A DNA stretch of 64,000 nucleotides from DALYJJ01 sp031969915 (GCA_031969915.1 DALYJJ010000008.1:1-64000); one strand, 5' to 3'. Counted from the stretch's first letter, positions 8,087 through 18,847 are shown. Notes: generated by a model not told the origin, from the letters alone. Made by a program: numbers and translations.

Positions 8087-9052
8087 TCAGAAGCCGATGT
8101 ACTGGACTTCCTCCTCGAGGAGCAAACCGTAGTCGTCCCTGACGCGCGTCTTCAGCTCTTCAATCACGGACCGCAGCTCGCGCGCCGTGCCGAACCCCTC
8201 GTTGTAGATGAGGTTCGCATGATAGTCGGCCACGCGAATGCCGCCGTTGCGCAGCCCCTTCGCGCCGACCTGCTCGAGGAAATACGCAGAGGGCACCTTC
8301 CCCTCGCGAATCACTTTTGCCGGCACGCGCGAGGCGACGCCTTCCGGTAGTTCCGCCAGGATCAGGTTCTTGAAGATGCTGCCGGCGCACCGCATGGTGG
8401 GCGGGTACTTCTGATTGCGGATCTGCAGGATCTCGTCCGCGGTGCGGCGCAGCTCGTCCTCGGACGCGGGCGTCATGGCGAGGCGCGCGGAGAGAATCAC
8501 CCACTCCTTGTTTCGCTTGAACGTGCTCTCGCGGTAGCGGAATTCACAGGCCTGGTTCGGAATCTCCCGCACCACGGAGCCGTCGAAAAACCGCACGCTC
8601 TCCACGCGCTCGGAGATGGAATGGCCGTACGCGCCCGCATTGCCGTAGATGGCCGCCCCCAGAGAGCCCGGAATTCCGGTCATTGTCTCGAGGCCCTGGA
8701 GGCCGAGGCCGATCGAGAAGTCCACCACGGCCTGCAACTCGCCGCCCGCGGCGGCGGCGATGGCCGTTCCGTCCGCGTGCAGATCGGTCGCGGTGTAGCG
8801 CAGGACGACGCCGCGGAATCCCTCGTCGGAAACCACGAGGTTGGTCCCGCCGCCGATGACCACGTGCGGCAGCCCGCTCTCGCGCGCCGCTGCCAGCGCA
8901 GCGGTAAAGGCCCGCTGGTCCGAGGACTCGCAGAAGAGGTCCGCCGGGCCGCCGATGCCGAACCGGGTATAGCCGCTGAGGAGTGCGTTCTCGCGAACCG
9001 TGAGAGAGGGGATCGAGTGGAAGCGCGAACGCGCTTCGAAAAGGACGGACAT
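8087..9052 (-). CDS. murB: UDP-N-acetylenolpyruvoylglucosamine reductase
   Basis: 321 residues. The FAD-binding N-terminus shows NTRFGIGGPAD-like TRFGIGGPADL, then VIGGGTNLVVSD and GIPGSLGAAIYGNAGAYG. The C-terminal MurB domain has AGSIFKN with the proton-donor serine and the Glu-rich ending EEEVQYIGF. MurB reduces the enolpyruvyl group of UDP-GlcNAc-enolpyruvate with NADPH, giving UDP-MurNAc for peptidoglycan. Unlike many genomes it is not inside the mur/fts cluster. Cytoplasmic flavoprotein. A GGAG lies very close to the ATG. Divergent from the DUF2461 gene. Confidence 0.95.
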   Translation of the reverse strand: MSVLFEARSRFHSIPSLTVRENALLSGYTRFGIGGPADLFCESSDQRAFTAALAAARESGLPHVVIGGGTNLVVSDEGFRGVVLRYTATDLHADGTAIAAAAGGELQAVVDFSIGLGLQGLETMTGIPGSLGAAIYGNAGAYGHSISERVESVRFFDGSVVREIPNQACEFRYRESTFKRNKEWVILSARLAMTPASEDELRRTADEILQIRNQKYPPTMRCAGSIFKNLILAELPEGVASRVPAKVIREGKVPSAYFLEQVGAKGLRNGGIRVADYHANLIYNEGFGTARELRSVIEELKTRVRDDYGLLLEEEVQYIGF

Positions 9053-9139
9053 CTGCTCCGATTATAGTGGACGCGGTGTATCGTTCCGGCCTCACCGTGG
9101 ATCGCGGCAACGCGCGCTTTGTGCGGCTATAGTTGAGGC

Positions 9140-9841
9140 ATGGTGCGGTATGCGGGCTTTCCGGCGGAAGGCATCGAATTCCTGCGCAAGCTGGAACGCA
9201 ACAACCGGCGCGAGTGGTTTCAGGCGCGGAAGGAGCAGTTCGAAACGCAGGTACGCGCGCCGATGCTCGAGTTCGCGGCTGCCCTGAACCGCGAGCTGGC
9301 CGCTTTCGCGCCGCTCTACATGCGGGAACCGAAGGAGGCGCTGTACCGCATCTACCGCGACACGCGCTTCAGCGCCGACAAGACTCCGTACAAGACGCAC
9401 ATTGCGGCGCTGTTCCCGCGCATCGGAATGCCGCGCAGCGGGGCCTCCGGACTGTATGTCGGCATCTCGCACAAGGGCGTCGAGGTGGCCGGGGGCGTGT
9501 ATGTGCCGAGCGCGGAGGACCTGCGGAAACTGCGCGCGCTCCTGGCTGAGCGGCACGAGGAGTTTCGCGCGCTGGTGCGCAAGCCAGCGCTGAAGAAGCT
9601 GATGGGCGAGTTGCAGGGCGAACGGCTCACCCGGGCGCCGAAGGGCTGGCCGTCCGGCCATCCGGCCGAGGATCTTCTGCGCGCGAAGCAGTGGTACTTC
9701 GGCGTGGAGTTGGAAGCGGCGCTGGCCACGACGCCGAGGCTGCTGCCCGAAGTCGCCGCACGATTCCGCGCCATGGCCCCGGCGGTCGAGTTCCTGAACC
9801 AGGCGTTTGTACGCAAGAAGGCGCCCGCGCTATTTGCCTGA
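9140..9841 (+). CDS. DUF2461 (TIGR02453-type) family protein
   Basis: 233 residues. The family is recognised by the opening FLRKLERNNRREWFQARK and by YRIYRDTRFSADKTPYKTH, the two conserved blocks of DUF2461. The function of the family is unknown; proteins are cytoplasmic and about 220 residues, so this one is full length. It overlaps the convergent BON-domain gene by 12 bases at the 3' end. No operon partner on its strand. Confidence 0.88.
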   Translation: MVRYAGFPAEGIEFLRKLERNNRREWFQARKEQFETQVRAPMLEFAAALNRELAAFAPLYMREPKEALYRIYRDTRFSADKTPYKTHIAALFPRIGMPRSGASGLYVGISHKGVEVAGGVYVPSAEDLRKLRALLAERHEEFRALVRKPALKKLMGELQGERLTRAPKGWPSGHPAEDLLRAKQWYFGVELEAALATTPRLLPEVAARFRAMAPAVEFLNQAFVRKKAPALFA

Positions 9842-10369
9842 CTTGCCGCCGCCGCCGTCCACCACCAGGTTGTTCGTGACGGAGAAAGCGCCCGTAACGG
9901 TGTTGGCCTGGATGCCGGCGATGTTCTTGTCGCCCTCGCGCGCCACCGCGCCTTCGAGCGTCACGTTGCCGTTCTTCACAATGATGTGAATCGGCGGTAC
10001 GGCCCGCAGCGCGTACATCTGGAGCGCGGGGTGGCGGTAGATGGCCGCGAAGGCGGCGAGGCGGATGCGGTCGTCGTTCGGCGACACGGGCAGCACTTCG
10101 ATCTGGTTCACGACCTTGTCCACGCCTTCGATGTCCCGGACGGAACGCTCGGCATCGGTCTTCAGGGTGGGCCTCGTGACCTGGCCGAAGAGCGTGACGG
10201 TGCTTCCGTCCACTGTGTACGCCATGTTGTCGAACACGCCGTAGAACGGCAGCATCACCAGTTCATGCCGGACCTGCCGCACGATGCGGTTCCGGCTCCG
10301 CTCCGCCGGGGTGCCGGTTTGCGCGGAGAGCAGCGCCGCGGCCAACAAGGTAAGGGAAACCACTCGCAT
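9830..10369 (-). CDS. Exported protein with two BON domains
   Basis: 179 residues from the ATG at 10369, fixed by a GGAGG SD (complement of 10376-10380) and a signal peptide (MRVVSLTLLAAALLSAQ). Two BON-type repeats follow: about residues 30-95 (ending GVDKVVNQIEVLP) and about residues 105-172 (VKNGNVTLEGAVAREGDKN, ending SVTNNLVV). BON domains occur in OsmY and secretins and are thought to contact membranes or phospholipids. It ends in a glycine/lysine tail. Likely periplasmic, possibly envelope-stress related; that role is inference. Confidence 0.85.
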   Translation of the reverse strand: MRVVSLTLLAAALLSAQTGTPAERSRNRIVRQVRHELVMLPFYGVFDNMAYTVDGSTVTLFGQVTRPTLKTDAERSVRDIEGVDKVVNQIEVLPVSPNDDRIRLAAFAAIYRHPALQMYALRAVPPIHIIVKNGNVTLEGAVAREGDKNIAGIQANTVTGAFSVTNNLVVDGGGGKSGK

Positions 10370-10454
10370 TCCTGAACCTCCGGTTCTACGCTCTTCATAG
10401 ATCCAGGTACGAGGTAGTTTGCTTCCCGGATTGCTCCTTTCTGCAAGCTGCACC

Positions 10455-10471
10455 TTTTTACTTGGTAAAAA
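10455..10471. promoter_or_regulatory. AT-rich palindrome between divergent genes
   Basis: TTTTTAC at 10455-10461, loop TTG, GTAAAAA at 10465-10471: a perfect 7-bp inverted repeat standing out in a GC-rich background. It lies between the BON gene (start 10369, minus) and the small plus-strand gene at 10560, so it may be an operator or promoter element. Not confirmed by a known consensus. Confidence 0.3.
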
Positions 10472-10559
10472 ACACCCGGCTGGGAAGGGGCGCTGTGAGT
10501 TTCAATCACTTTGCAGGGGTGGCCGCGGGATTGCTGGAGAGAGAACGGGAGCGAACGCC

Positions 10560-10919
10560 ATGCCCACGACCACTCTGTCTCACGATCGCCGCTATCTGTG
10601 CTCAGAGCTCGTCACCGTCCAGTGGTCCCTGGAGCGGGGCCCGACCCGCGAAACGACCGCGAACCTCGAAGAGATCTGGTCGACAGGAGCGGTGGTGCTG
10701 TCGGAGACCCGGATCCCGGAGAATGTCCCGGTTCGAATACAAACCGCTACGGTGGTGCTGACAGGCTCGGTGCGCTCGAGCCTGGATTCGATGTTGGGGA
10801 ACTTCGTTGAGATCGACTTCGCGCCGTCGTGCCTCTGGGATCCCGGCGTCTACCTGCCGGAGCACCTGCTGGACCCGGCGGTGCTGCTGGGCTTTCCGAC
10901 CATGGCTCCGGCGGCCTGA
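10560..10919 (+). CDS. Small PilZ-like protein
   Basis: 119 residues from the ATG at 10560, preceded by GGAGAGAGAACGGGAG. Basic residues near the N-terminus (HDRRYLC) followed by a beta-rich stretch ANLEEIWSTGAVVLSE resemble the PilZ layout (RxxxR then D/NxSxxG), but the motif is degenerate, so c-di-GMP binding is doubtful. The rest (VRIQTATVVLTGSVRSS, NFVEIDFAPSCLWDPGVYLP) continues as a small beta barrel. No signal peptide. Alternative view: an acidobacterial orphan domain. An earlier in-frame ATG at 10419 would add 47 residues of non-protein-like sequence. Confidence 0.6.
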   Translation: MPTTTLSHDRRYLCSELVTVQWSLERGPTRETTANLEEIWSTGAVVLSETRIPENVPVRIQTATVVLTGSVRSSLDSMLGNFVEIDFAPSCLWDPGVYLPEHLLDPAVLLGFPTMAPAA

Positions 10920-11057
10920 GGCCGGGCGCGTGATTTAACAAGCACCGGTATTGCCGCCACGGGGGTACCCGCTCTACACTTCCAGTACAACAACTGGAGT
11001 CCGCCATCGCGCGGCGTCGACTCCGGTGGGAGCACAGGCCTGTGGCTCGCTTCAGGG

Positions 11058-11105
11058 CGTCTCCGTGCGGCCGGTTCATTGGGGGTAAGGATCCGCACGG
11101 AGACG
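11058..11105. terminator. 13-bp inverted repeat between convergent genes
   Basis: CGTCTCCGTGCGG at 11058-11070 pairs perfectly with CCGCACGGAGACG at 11093-11105 across a 22-base loop. It lies in the 260-base gap between the PilZ-like gene (ends 10919, plus) and nuoH (ends 11180, minus). A second, weaker 7-bp hairpin sits near 10979-11000. There is no T-tract, so it may be a transcript-stabilising or Rho-assisted end. I see no gene in 10920-11179. Confidence 0.4.
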
Positions 11106-11179
11106 TTCTCCCCTTCTGTTGATTCAGACGTTCAAAACGCGCGGGCGTTGTGCCGCAGTTGCAACATCCGTGAGGCGTC

Positions 11180-12349
11180 TCAGATCATCCCCAGGACCGC
11201 GTTGATGAGGATCGCGACCATGCCGATGGGGATCATCCAACGCCAGCCGATGTTCATCAACTGGTCATAGCGGAAGCGGGGAAACGTGGCGCGAATCCAG
11301 ATCATGGTGTAGACCATCACCGACACCTTGAAGAAGAACCAGAAGAAGCCGATGGCGGCGGCATTGACGGCGGGAATCGCCATCAGCCCGGCGAGCAGGA
11401 CCAGCACGGCGCCGAATGCCATGAGTCCGACGGCTTGCGGGCGGCTGACGAGGCGGCGTGCGAGCGGGAACGATAAGACGCCGCCGGCGAGAAACACGCC
11501 CACCGGGACGAGATAGTTCAACGGCTCCAGCCAGCCGACGTTGGGGAACGGGCGCAGCCAGCCGCCGAGGAAGAGCGTCACGGCGACGGAACAGACGATG
11601 AAGATGTTGGCGTATTCGGCGAGGAAGTAGAGGGCCCAGCGGAAGCCGCTGTACTCGGTCATGAAGCCGGCCACGAGTTCGCTTTCCGCCTCCGGCAGGT
11701 CGAAGGGGGCGCGGTTGGTCTCGGCGATGGCGGAGATGAAGTAGACCAGGAACGGCACGAGCATGAAGCCGTAGTTGTCGAAGGCGAACCAGACGCCGCG
11801 CTGCTGCTGCGCGTTCACGATGCCCACCATGCTGAGAGTGCCGGCCATCATCACGCCGCTCAAGAGCGCGAGCGACAACGCCACTTCATAGCTGACGAGC
11901 TGCGCCGCGCTGCGCAGTGCGCCGAGCAGCGGGTAGTGGGAATTCGACGACCAGCCCCCGAGGATGATGCCCAGGATGCCCACCGAGGACATGGCCGAGA
12001 TCACCAGCAGGCCGACGTTGACGTCCGCGACGCGAAGCTGCGCGCTGAAAGGAATGACCGTGAAGGAAGTGAGCGCGGTGACGGTGGAAATGACGGGCGC
12101 CGTCCAGAAGATCCAGCGGTCCGAGGCGGTGGGGATGATGTCTTCCTTGAGCAGCAGCTTGAGCGCGTCGGCGATGGGCTGGAGGAGGCCGTGCGGGCCG
12201 ACGCGCATGGGGCCCAGGCGCACCTGCATGTCGGCGAGCACCTTGCGCTCCACGAGTACGATGTAGCCGGCGAGGAGCGGGAACGCGCCGATGATGACCA
12301 CGGTCATCACGAGGGGCAGGAACAGGGGATGTTCAAGGATGGCGTTCAT
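11180..12349 (-). CDS. nuoH: NADH-quinone oxidoreductase subunit H
   Basis: 389 residues, about eight membrane helices. Diagnostic blocks: VLVERKVLADMQVRLGPMRV near residue 35, the quinone-cavity stretch AETNRAPFDLPEAESELVAG, and EYSGFRWALYFLAEY. NuoH links the peripheral arm to the membrane arm of Complex I and forms much of the quinone tunnel. Odd: in most operons nuoH sits between nuoG and nuoI; here it is last, 3 bases after nuoN. The matching nuoG is not in the window. Confidence 0.96.
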   Translation of the reverse strand: MNAILEHPLFLPLVMTVVIIGAFPLLAGYIVLVERKVLADMQVRLGPMRVGPHGLLQPIADALKLLLKEDIIPTASDRWIFWTAPVISTVTALTSFTVIPFSAQLRVADVNVGLLVISAMSSVGILGIILGGWSSNSHYPLLGALRSAAQLVSYEVALSLALLSGVMMAGTLSMVGIVNAQQQRGVWFAFDNYGFMLVPFLVYFISAIAETNRAPFDLPEAESELVAGFMTEYSGFRWALYFLAEYANIFIVCSVAVTLFLGGWLRPFPNVGWLEPLNYLVPVGVFLAGGVLSFPLARRLVSRPQAVGLMAFGAVLVLLAGLMAIPAVNAAAIGFFWFFFKVSVMVYTMIWIRATFPRFRYDQLMNIGWRWMIPIGMVAILINAVLGMI

Positions 12350-12352
12350 GGG

Positions 12353-13824
12353 TTACCTGGCCAACGAGATTTGCGCGAAGCGGAGGAACGGCTCCGGGTA
12401 GAGTCCGATCGCGAGGGTCATCACGCCGGTGAGCGCGAGCGCCACGCGCAGGCCGGTGCTCGACGCGAGGGGTACGGTGTCCGCCTGCTCGGAGACGAAC
12501 ATGCTCTTGACGATGCGGAAGTAATAGTAGATCGCCACCGCGACGTAGAGCGTGGCCACCACGGCGAGCACGTAATGCTTGGTCTGAATCAGCGAGAGGA
12601 ATATGTAGTACTTGCCGATGAAGCCGGCGGTGGGCGGAATGCCCGCCAGCGAGAGCAGGAAGATCAGCATGAGCACCGCGTAGCCCGGGCTCTTGTGCAT
12701 CAGGCCGCCCAGGTCATCCAGGTCTTCGCCGATGATGTCCTTGCGCCGTAGCGCGGTGATCACCAGGAACGCGCCCAGGTTCATGAAGGTGTAGACCAGC
12801 ACGTAGACCAGGACGCCGGTGACGCCGGTTTCATTGCCCGCCACGATTCCCAGCAGCATGTAGCCGGCGTGCGAGATGGAGCTGTAGGCGAGCAGGCGTT
12901 TGATGTTGCTTTGGGAGATCGCGGCCAGGTTGCCCACGGTCATGCTGAGGATCGCGACGGCGATCAACAGCGGCTCCCAGACCTCGCGCTGGCTGGCGAG
13001 CGGTCCCAGGAACATGCGGAGCAGAAACACGAACGACGCGGCCTTGGAGCCCACCGAGAGATACGCGGTCACGGTGGTGGGCGCGCCCTCATAGGCGTCG
13101 GGGGCCCACATGTGGAAGGGCGCGGCGGAAATCTTGAAGAGTAGTCCGACGGCGGTGGTGACGAGGGCGAGGAAGACGAGGGGATCCCACGGTTCGCGCT
13201 GGGCCACGGCCTGCGCGATATCTCGCAGTTTGGTGGAGCCCGAGATACCGTAGAGGATCGAGAACCCGTAGGCGAGGAAGCCGGTGGAGAATGCGCCCAG
13301 CAGCAGGTATTTCACGGCCGCCTCATTCGAGCGCTTCTCGCCGCGCAGGAACCCGACCATCACGTAGAAGCTGAGGGCCATCAGCTCCAGGCCGATGAGC
13401 AGGGTGACCAGTTCGGTGCCCGCGGCCAGGAAGAACATGCCGCACTGCGCGAGCAGGATCAGCCCGTAGAACTCTCCATGATGTTCGCCTTCGATCTCCA
13501 GGTACTTGTAGGAGACCAGGGCGACGACGAGGGCGGAGACGATGAAGATGGCGTTGAAGAAGAGCGCAAAACCGTCGATGGTCAGGGCGCCCCGGAAGCC
13601 CACGATCTCGGCGGCGCCGGACTGCCGCAGGTACATGTACTGGCGCCACAACGCGGCGGCTGTGAAGCCGAGCCCGATCACGACGAACAGCAGCAGACGC
13701 TTCCGCTGCCGCGGCTCCGGGAAGACCCAGAAATCGAAGAGCAGGATGGCGCAGCCGAACAGGGCCAGGAGAATGCCCGGCAGCAGCACGAAGTGATCGG
13801 TGGACGTGTAGAACTGGCTGAAGT

Positions 13825-13828
<4 letters not shown>
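12353..13828 (-). CDS. nuoN: NADH-quinone oxidoreductase subunit N
   Basis: 491 residues from the ATG at 13828 (MNFSQFYTSTDHF). The frame is open further upstream, but that part is out-of-frame nuoM sequence. The start overlaps the nuoM stop in ATGA, indicating translational coupling. About 14 membrane helices of the antiporter-like (Mrp) family. Conserved pieces include ELMALSFYVMVGF (the key glutamate), APFHMWAPDAYEGAPT and LLAYSSISHAGYML. Proton-translocating subunit of Complex I. Confidence 0.96.
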
Positions 13829-15372
<1,544 letters not shown>

Positions 15373-15376
15373 GCGT

Positions 15377-17473
15377 TCACCTCACCCACGCGTAGTAACC
15401 GAAGATCGCCGCGACGCCGAGCATGAAGACGAGGGCGTAGCTTTGTACCAGCCCGCTGTGGGCGAGGCGCATGGGGTACGAAAGGATCTTGACGGTGAAG
15501 CCCGAGAGGCGGACGAAGCCGTCGATGATCCACGCGTCCCACCACATGGAGAGGGTCGAGGAGAAGCGGGTGAGCCAGCCGGCGCCGTTCACGCCGCCGT
15601 CGACCACGCGCTGGTCGAACTTGGAGAGGAGCATGCCGCCGCCCTTGGCCGCGCCGTTGACGAACAGGAAATCGTACAACTCATCGACGTACCACTTGTT
15701 GTAGAGGATCCGGTGCAGGGCGGGCGCGTTGGGGACGGCTTCGGGCCGGATCAAGTAGAGATAGCGCGCGAGCAGAATGCCGCCGACGCCGATCGCGACC
15801 GAGAGTCCCATCAGCAACCACTCGATGGACGTGTCGTGATGCGCCGCCTCGTGGGCCGTTTCCGCGCCGTGGGCGGCGTGTGCGGCGAAGACGGGCGCGA
15901 GCCAGTGCTCGAAGGCGCGGAATCCTTCGCCGAACATGGACCACAGCTTGGGTACGCCGATCCAGCCGCCGAGGATGGAGAGCAGCGCGAGCACGCTGAG
16001 GGGCACGGTCATCGACGCGGGTGATTCGTGCACGTGATGCCAGGTATGGTCGTCCATGCGGGGCTTCCCGTAGAAGGTCATGAACATGAGCCGCCACATG
16101 TAGAAGGCGGTCATGAAGGCGGTGGTCAGGCCGACGGCGAAAATGGCCTTCGAACCGAGGGGCGAACTCCAGGCCTGCCACAGGATCTCATCCTTGCTGA
16201 AGAAGCCCGCGAGGCCGGGGATGCCCGCGATGGCGAGGGAGGCGATGAACATGGTGCGGAACGTGATGGGGACCTTGTCCTTCAGCCCGCCCATCTTGCG
16301 CATGTCCTGTTCGCCGCCCATGGCGTGAATCACGGAACCGGAGCCGAGGAAGAGCAGGGCCTTGAAGAACGCGTGGGTGTAGAGATGGAAGACGGCCACC
16401 CAGTAGGCGCCCACGCCGGCCGCGACGAACATGAAGCCGAGCTGGCTCACGGTGGAGTAGGCGAGGACGCGCTTGATGTCGTTCTGGACGAGGGCGATCG
16501 ACGCGGAGAAGATCGCCGTGAACACGCCCACCACGGCCACGATCATCGAGGTTTCCGGCGTCAACTGGAAGAGCGCGTTGGAGCGCGCCACCATGTAGAC
16601 GCCCGCGGTGACCATGGTGGCGGCGTGGATCAGCGCGGATACCGGCGTGGGGCCCTCCATCGCGTCGGGCAGCCAGACGTAGAGCGGAAACTGCGCGGAC
16701 TTGCCGGTGGCGCCGATGAAGAGGCACAGGGCCATCACGCTGAGGACGCCGAACGCCGTCTCGGGAGCGAACCGGCCGCTGGAGAACGCGGCGTTCACGT
16801 CGATGAACCGTACCGACCCGACGACGCTCAGCATCAGGAACATGCCGATGAGGAAGCCGGCGTCGCCGACGCGGTTCACGATGAAGGCCTTCTTCCCGGC
16901 GTCCCCGGCGGACTTCTTATGGAAGTAGAAGCCGATGAGCAGGTAGCTGCACAACCCCACGCCCTCCCAACCGACGAACAGCAGGGCGTAGTTGTTGGCC
17001 AGCACGAGCATCAGCATGAAGAACACGAAGAGGTTCAAATAGCCGAAAAACCGGTAGTAGCCGCCATCGTGGGCCATGTAGCCGGTGGAGTAGACGTGAA
17101 TCAGGAAGCCCACGCCGGTGACCACCAGGATCATCACCGAGCTGAGCGGATCGAGCAGGAATCCGAAGTCCGCGCCGAAGCTGGAGAGCGACCCATTCGC
17201 CATCTGGAACGGCAGCCCGGCGATCCAGCGGAAGAGGACCACTTCATGCGTCCTGCCCTCGACGCCGGTCAACTGGATGACCGCGCCGGCCGAGAGGAGG
17301 AACGAGAGGAGCACCATGCCGGGGCACAGCAGGCTGACCAGCTTCTTCGAAGCCGGCGCGTGATGATGATGGTGCGCGTCCTGCGGATCGAGCCTGCGCC
17401 CGATGAGCAGCATCAGGAACGCTCCGAAGAGCGGGAACATCGGAATCAGCCAGATCAGGTTCAGGAAGTCCAT
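15377..17473 (-). CDS. nuoL: NADH-quinone oxidoreductase subunit L
   Basis: 698 residues from the ATG at 17473, preferred over an in-frame GTG at 17491 because GAGGG lies 5 bases upstream and the product then starts with the usual membrane helix (MDFLNLIWLIPMFPLFG). About 16 membrane helices, with the long lateral helix at the C-terminal part. Conserved: VGWEGVGLCSYLLIGFY, FPLYVWLPDAMEGPTPVSA, KRVLAYSTVSQLGFMF. Distal proton-pumping subunit of Complex I. A His-rich loop (DAHHHHHAPA) near residue 37 is unusual but is just a loop insertion. Confidence 0.96.
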   Translation of the reverse strand: MDFLNLIWLIPMFPLFGAFLMLLIGRRLDPQDAHHHHHAPASKKLVSLLCPGMVLLSFLLSAGAVIQLTGVEGRTHEVVLFRWIAGLPFQMANGSLSSFGADFGFLLDPLSSVMILVVTGVGFLIHVYSTGYMAHDGGYYRFFGYLNLFVFFMLMLVLANNYALLFVGWEGVGLCSYLLIGFYFHKKSAGDAGKKAFIVNRVGDAGFLIGMFLMLSVVGSVRFIDVNAAFSSGRFAPETAFGVLSVMALCLFIGATGKSAQFPLYVWLPDAMEGPTPVSALIHAATMVTAGVYMVARSNALFQLTPETSMIVAVVGVFTAIFSASIALVQNDIKRVLAYSTVSQLGFMFVAAGVGAYWVAVFHLYTHAFFKALLFLGSGSVIHAMGGEQDMRKMGGLKDKVPITFRTMFIASLAIAGIPGLAGFFSKDEILWQAWSSPLGSKAIFAVGLTTAFMTAFYMWRLMFMTFYGKPRMDDHTWHHVHESPASMTVPLSVLALLSILGGWIGVPKLWSMFGEGFRAFEHWLAPVFAAHAAHGAETAHEAAHHDTSIEWLLMGLSVAIGVGGILLARYLYLIRPEAVPNAPALHRILYNKWYVDELYDFLFVNGAAKGGGMLLSKFDQRVVDGGVNGAGWLTRFSSTLSMWWDAWIIDGFVRLSGFTVKILSYPMRLAHSGLVQSYALVFMLGVAAIFGYYAWVR

Positions 17474-17484
17474 CGTTCCCTCGC

Positions 17485-17793
17485 TCACCACTTCAGAAGA
17501 TCGATTTCATCGGCGTGCACGGTCTCTTTGTTGCGGAACAGCGCGATGAGAATGCCCAGGCCGACGGCCGCCTCCGCCACCGCGATGGTGATCACGAAGA
17601 TCGCGAAGACCTGGCCGCCGAGGTCCTGCATGTGCCTGCCGAAGGCGATGAGGTTGATGTTCACCGCGTTCAGGATCAGCTCGATGGACATCAGCACGAT
17701 GACGATGTTCCGCCGCGCGAGCACGCCGATGGTCCCGATGGCGAGCAGGGCCGCGCTCAACACCAGGTAATGAACGGTTGAAACCGGATGCAT
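17485..17793 (-). CDS. nuoK: NADH-quinone oxidoreductase subunit K
   Basis: 102 residues with three membrane helices. The family signature RRNIVIVLMSIELILNAVNI contains the buried glutamate, and the second glutamate is in AVAEAAVGLGILIALFR. Normal length for NuoK. Its stop at 17485 is 11 bases before the chosen nuoL ATG. It starts one base after the nuoJ stop. Confidence 0.96.
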   Translation of the reverse strand: MHPVSTVHYLVLSAALLAIGTIGVLARRNIVIVLMSIELILNAVNINLIAFGRHMQDLGGQVFAIFVITIAVAEAAVGLGILIALFRNKETVHADEIDLLKW

Positions 17794-17794
17794 G

Positions 17795-18310
17795 CTAGGA
17801 GATCCTCTTCTTGGCCATGATCACGCTGCCCACGACGGCCACCAGGAGCATGACGCTCGCGACCTCGAAAGGCAGGAGGTAGTCGCTGAAGAGCACGTCC
17901 GCGATCTGTTCGACGTTGCCCACGCCGGGCTTCACCGGGGCCGCCGCCGCGGGCGCCAGTTGGAAGGCCGGGATGCCCTTGCTCAGGAAGTAGACGATCT
18001 GCGCGGCCACCACGCCCACGCAGGCCAGGGCCACGGCCCACTGCCGGTTGAACTGCTTCTGCTTCGCCGCCTGATCGAGGTTCACGAGCATGATCACGAA
18101 CAGGAACAGGACCATGATGCCGCCGATGTAGAGCACGATCTGCACGGCGAAGAGAAACTCGGCGTGCTGCAGCAGGTAGAGTCCCGCTACGCCGAGCAGC
18201 GAAAGAATCAGCGACATCGCGCTGTGCACCGCGCTGCGGCGGGTGACCGTGAGGACGGCTCCCGCGAGCGTCATCAGCGCGAACGCGTAAAAGAACACCG
18301 TGTCAAGCAT
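17795..18310 (-). CDS. nuoJ: NADH-quinone oxidoreductase subunit J
   Basis: 171 residues, five membrane helices. The family block HAEFLFAVQIVLYIGGIMVL is present, with the pi-bulge region found in ND6/NuoJ. A GGAGAG SD lies 8 bases before the ATG. Upstream is the 81-base nuoI-nuoJ gap that contains an intrinsic terminator, so nuoJ and everything after it depend on readthrough, processing, or a promoter inside nuoI. Confidence 0.94.
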   Translation of the reverse strand: MLDTVFFYAFALMTLAGAVLTVTRRSAVHSAMSLILSLLGVAGLYLLQHAEFLFAVQIVLYIGGIMVLFLFVIMLVNLDQAAKQKQFNRQWAVALACVGVVAAQIVYFLSKGIPAFQLAPAAAAPVKPGVGNVEQIADVLFSDYLLPFEVASVMLLVAVVGSVIMAKKRIS

Positions 18311-18328
18311 GCGCTACTCTCCGCACAC

Positions 18329-18371
18329 AAAAAGGGGCCGCTCCGCGCCGGCATGCGCGTCCCGCGGCCCC
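18329..18371 (-). terminator. Intrinsic terminator between nuoI and nuoJ
   Basis: Read on the minus strand: GGGGCCGC (18371-18364), a 22-base loop region that is itself GC-rich, GCGGCCCC (18341-18334), then TTTTT (18333-18329). The stem is a perfect 8 bp, followed at once by the T-tract, 20 bases past the nuoI stop. This is the canonical shape, but it lies inside the operon. Confidence 0.7.
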
Positions 18372-18391
18372 GATCCCTTCCAACAAAACCT

Positions 18392-18847
18392 CTAGAACTT
18401 GTACTGGGTCGGCCTGGGGCCTTCCTCCAGCATCTGCCGGTCCCAAATCTGCCCTTCCCGCGTGTAACTCGCCAGCTCGAAGTCCTGCGTCAGCTCGAGC
18501 GCGTCCACCGGGCAGGCGTCCTCGCACAGCCCGCAGAACATGCAGCGCGACGTGTCGTAGGTGAACGTCGTCAGCACCTTCTTGTTGGTTTTGGCATCGC
18601 GCTCCGTCCCCACCACGATCAGGTTCTCGGGACAGGCCACCGCGCACAGGTTGCACCCGATGCACAGGGTCTCGCTGTTATCGGGGTTGATGTTGAGCCG
18701 CGGAGCACCGCGGTACCGCTCGGCGACCTTCGGCCGCTCGGCGGGATATTGTTCGGTGACGATGTTCTTTGGGCTCTGCGACCGGAAGGTCACCATCAGC
18801 CCTTGGATCAGATCGACCAAAAAGACGGTCCGTATCAGCTTGCGCAT
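18392..18847 (-). CDS. nuoI: NADH-quinone oxidoreductase subunit I (2x[4Fe-4S] ferredoxin)
   Basis: 151 residues. Two cluster-binding motifs are visible, CIGCNLCAVACP at about residue 61 and CMFCGLCEDACPVDAL at about residue 100, giving the N6a and N6b clusters that pass electrons to NuoB. The N-terminal amphipathic part (FLVDLIQGLMVTFRS) anchors it to the membrane arm. Starts 2 bases after the nuoD stop. Followed by an intrinsic terminator. Confidence 0.95.
   Translation of the reverse strand: MRKLIRTVFLVDLIQGLMVTFRSQSPKNIVTEQYPAERPKVAERYRGAPRLNINPDNSETLCIGCNLCAVACPENLIVVGTERDAKTNKKVLTTFTYDTSRCMFCGLCEDACPVDALELTQDFELASYTREGQIWDRQMLEEGPRPTQYKF

Noticed and set aside
16028..17770. 580-codon open frame on the plus strand across nuoL/nuoK
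   Set aside because: It is the antisense of membrane genes and gives His/Glu/Asp-rich sequence with no domain; the minus-strand genes are unmistakable.
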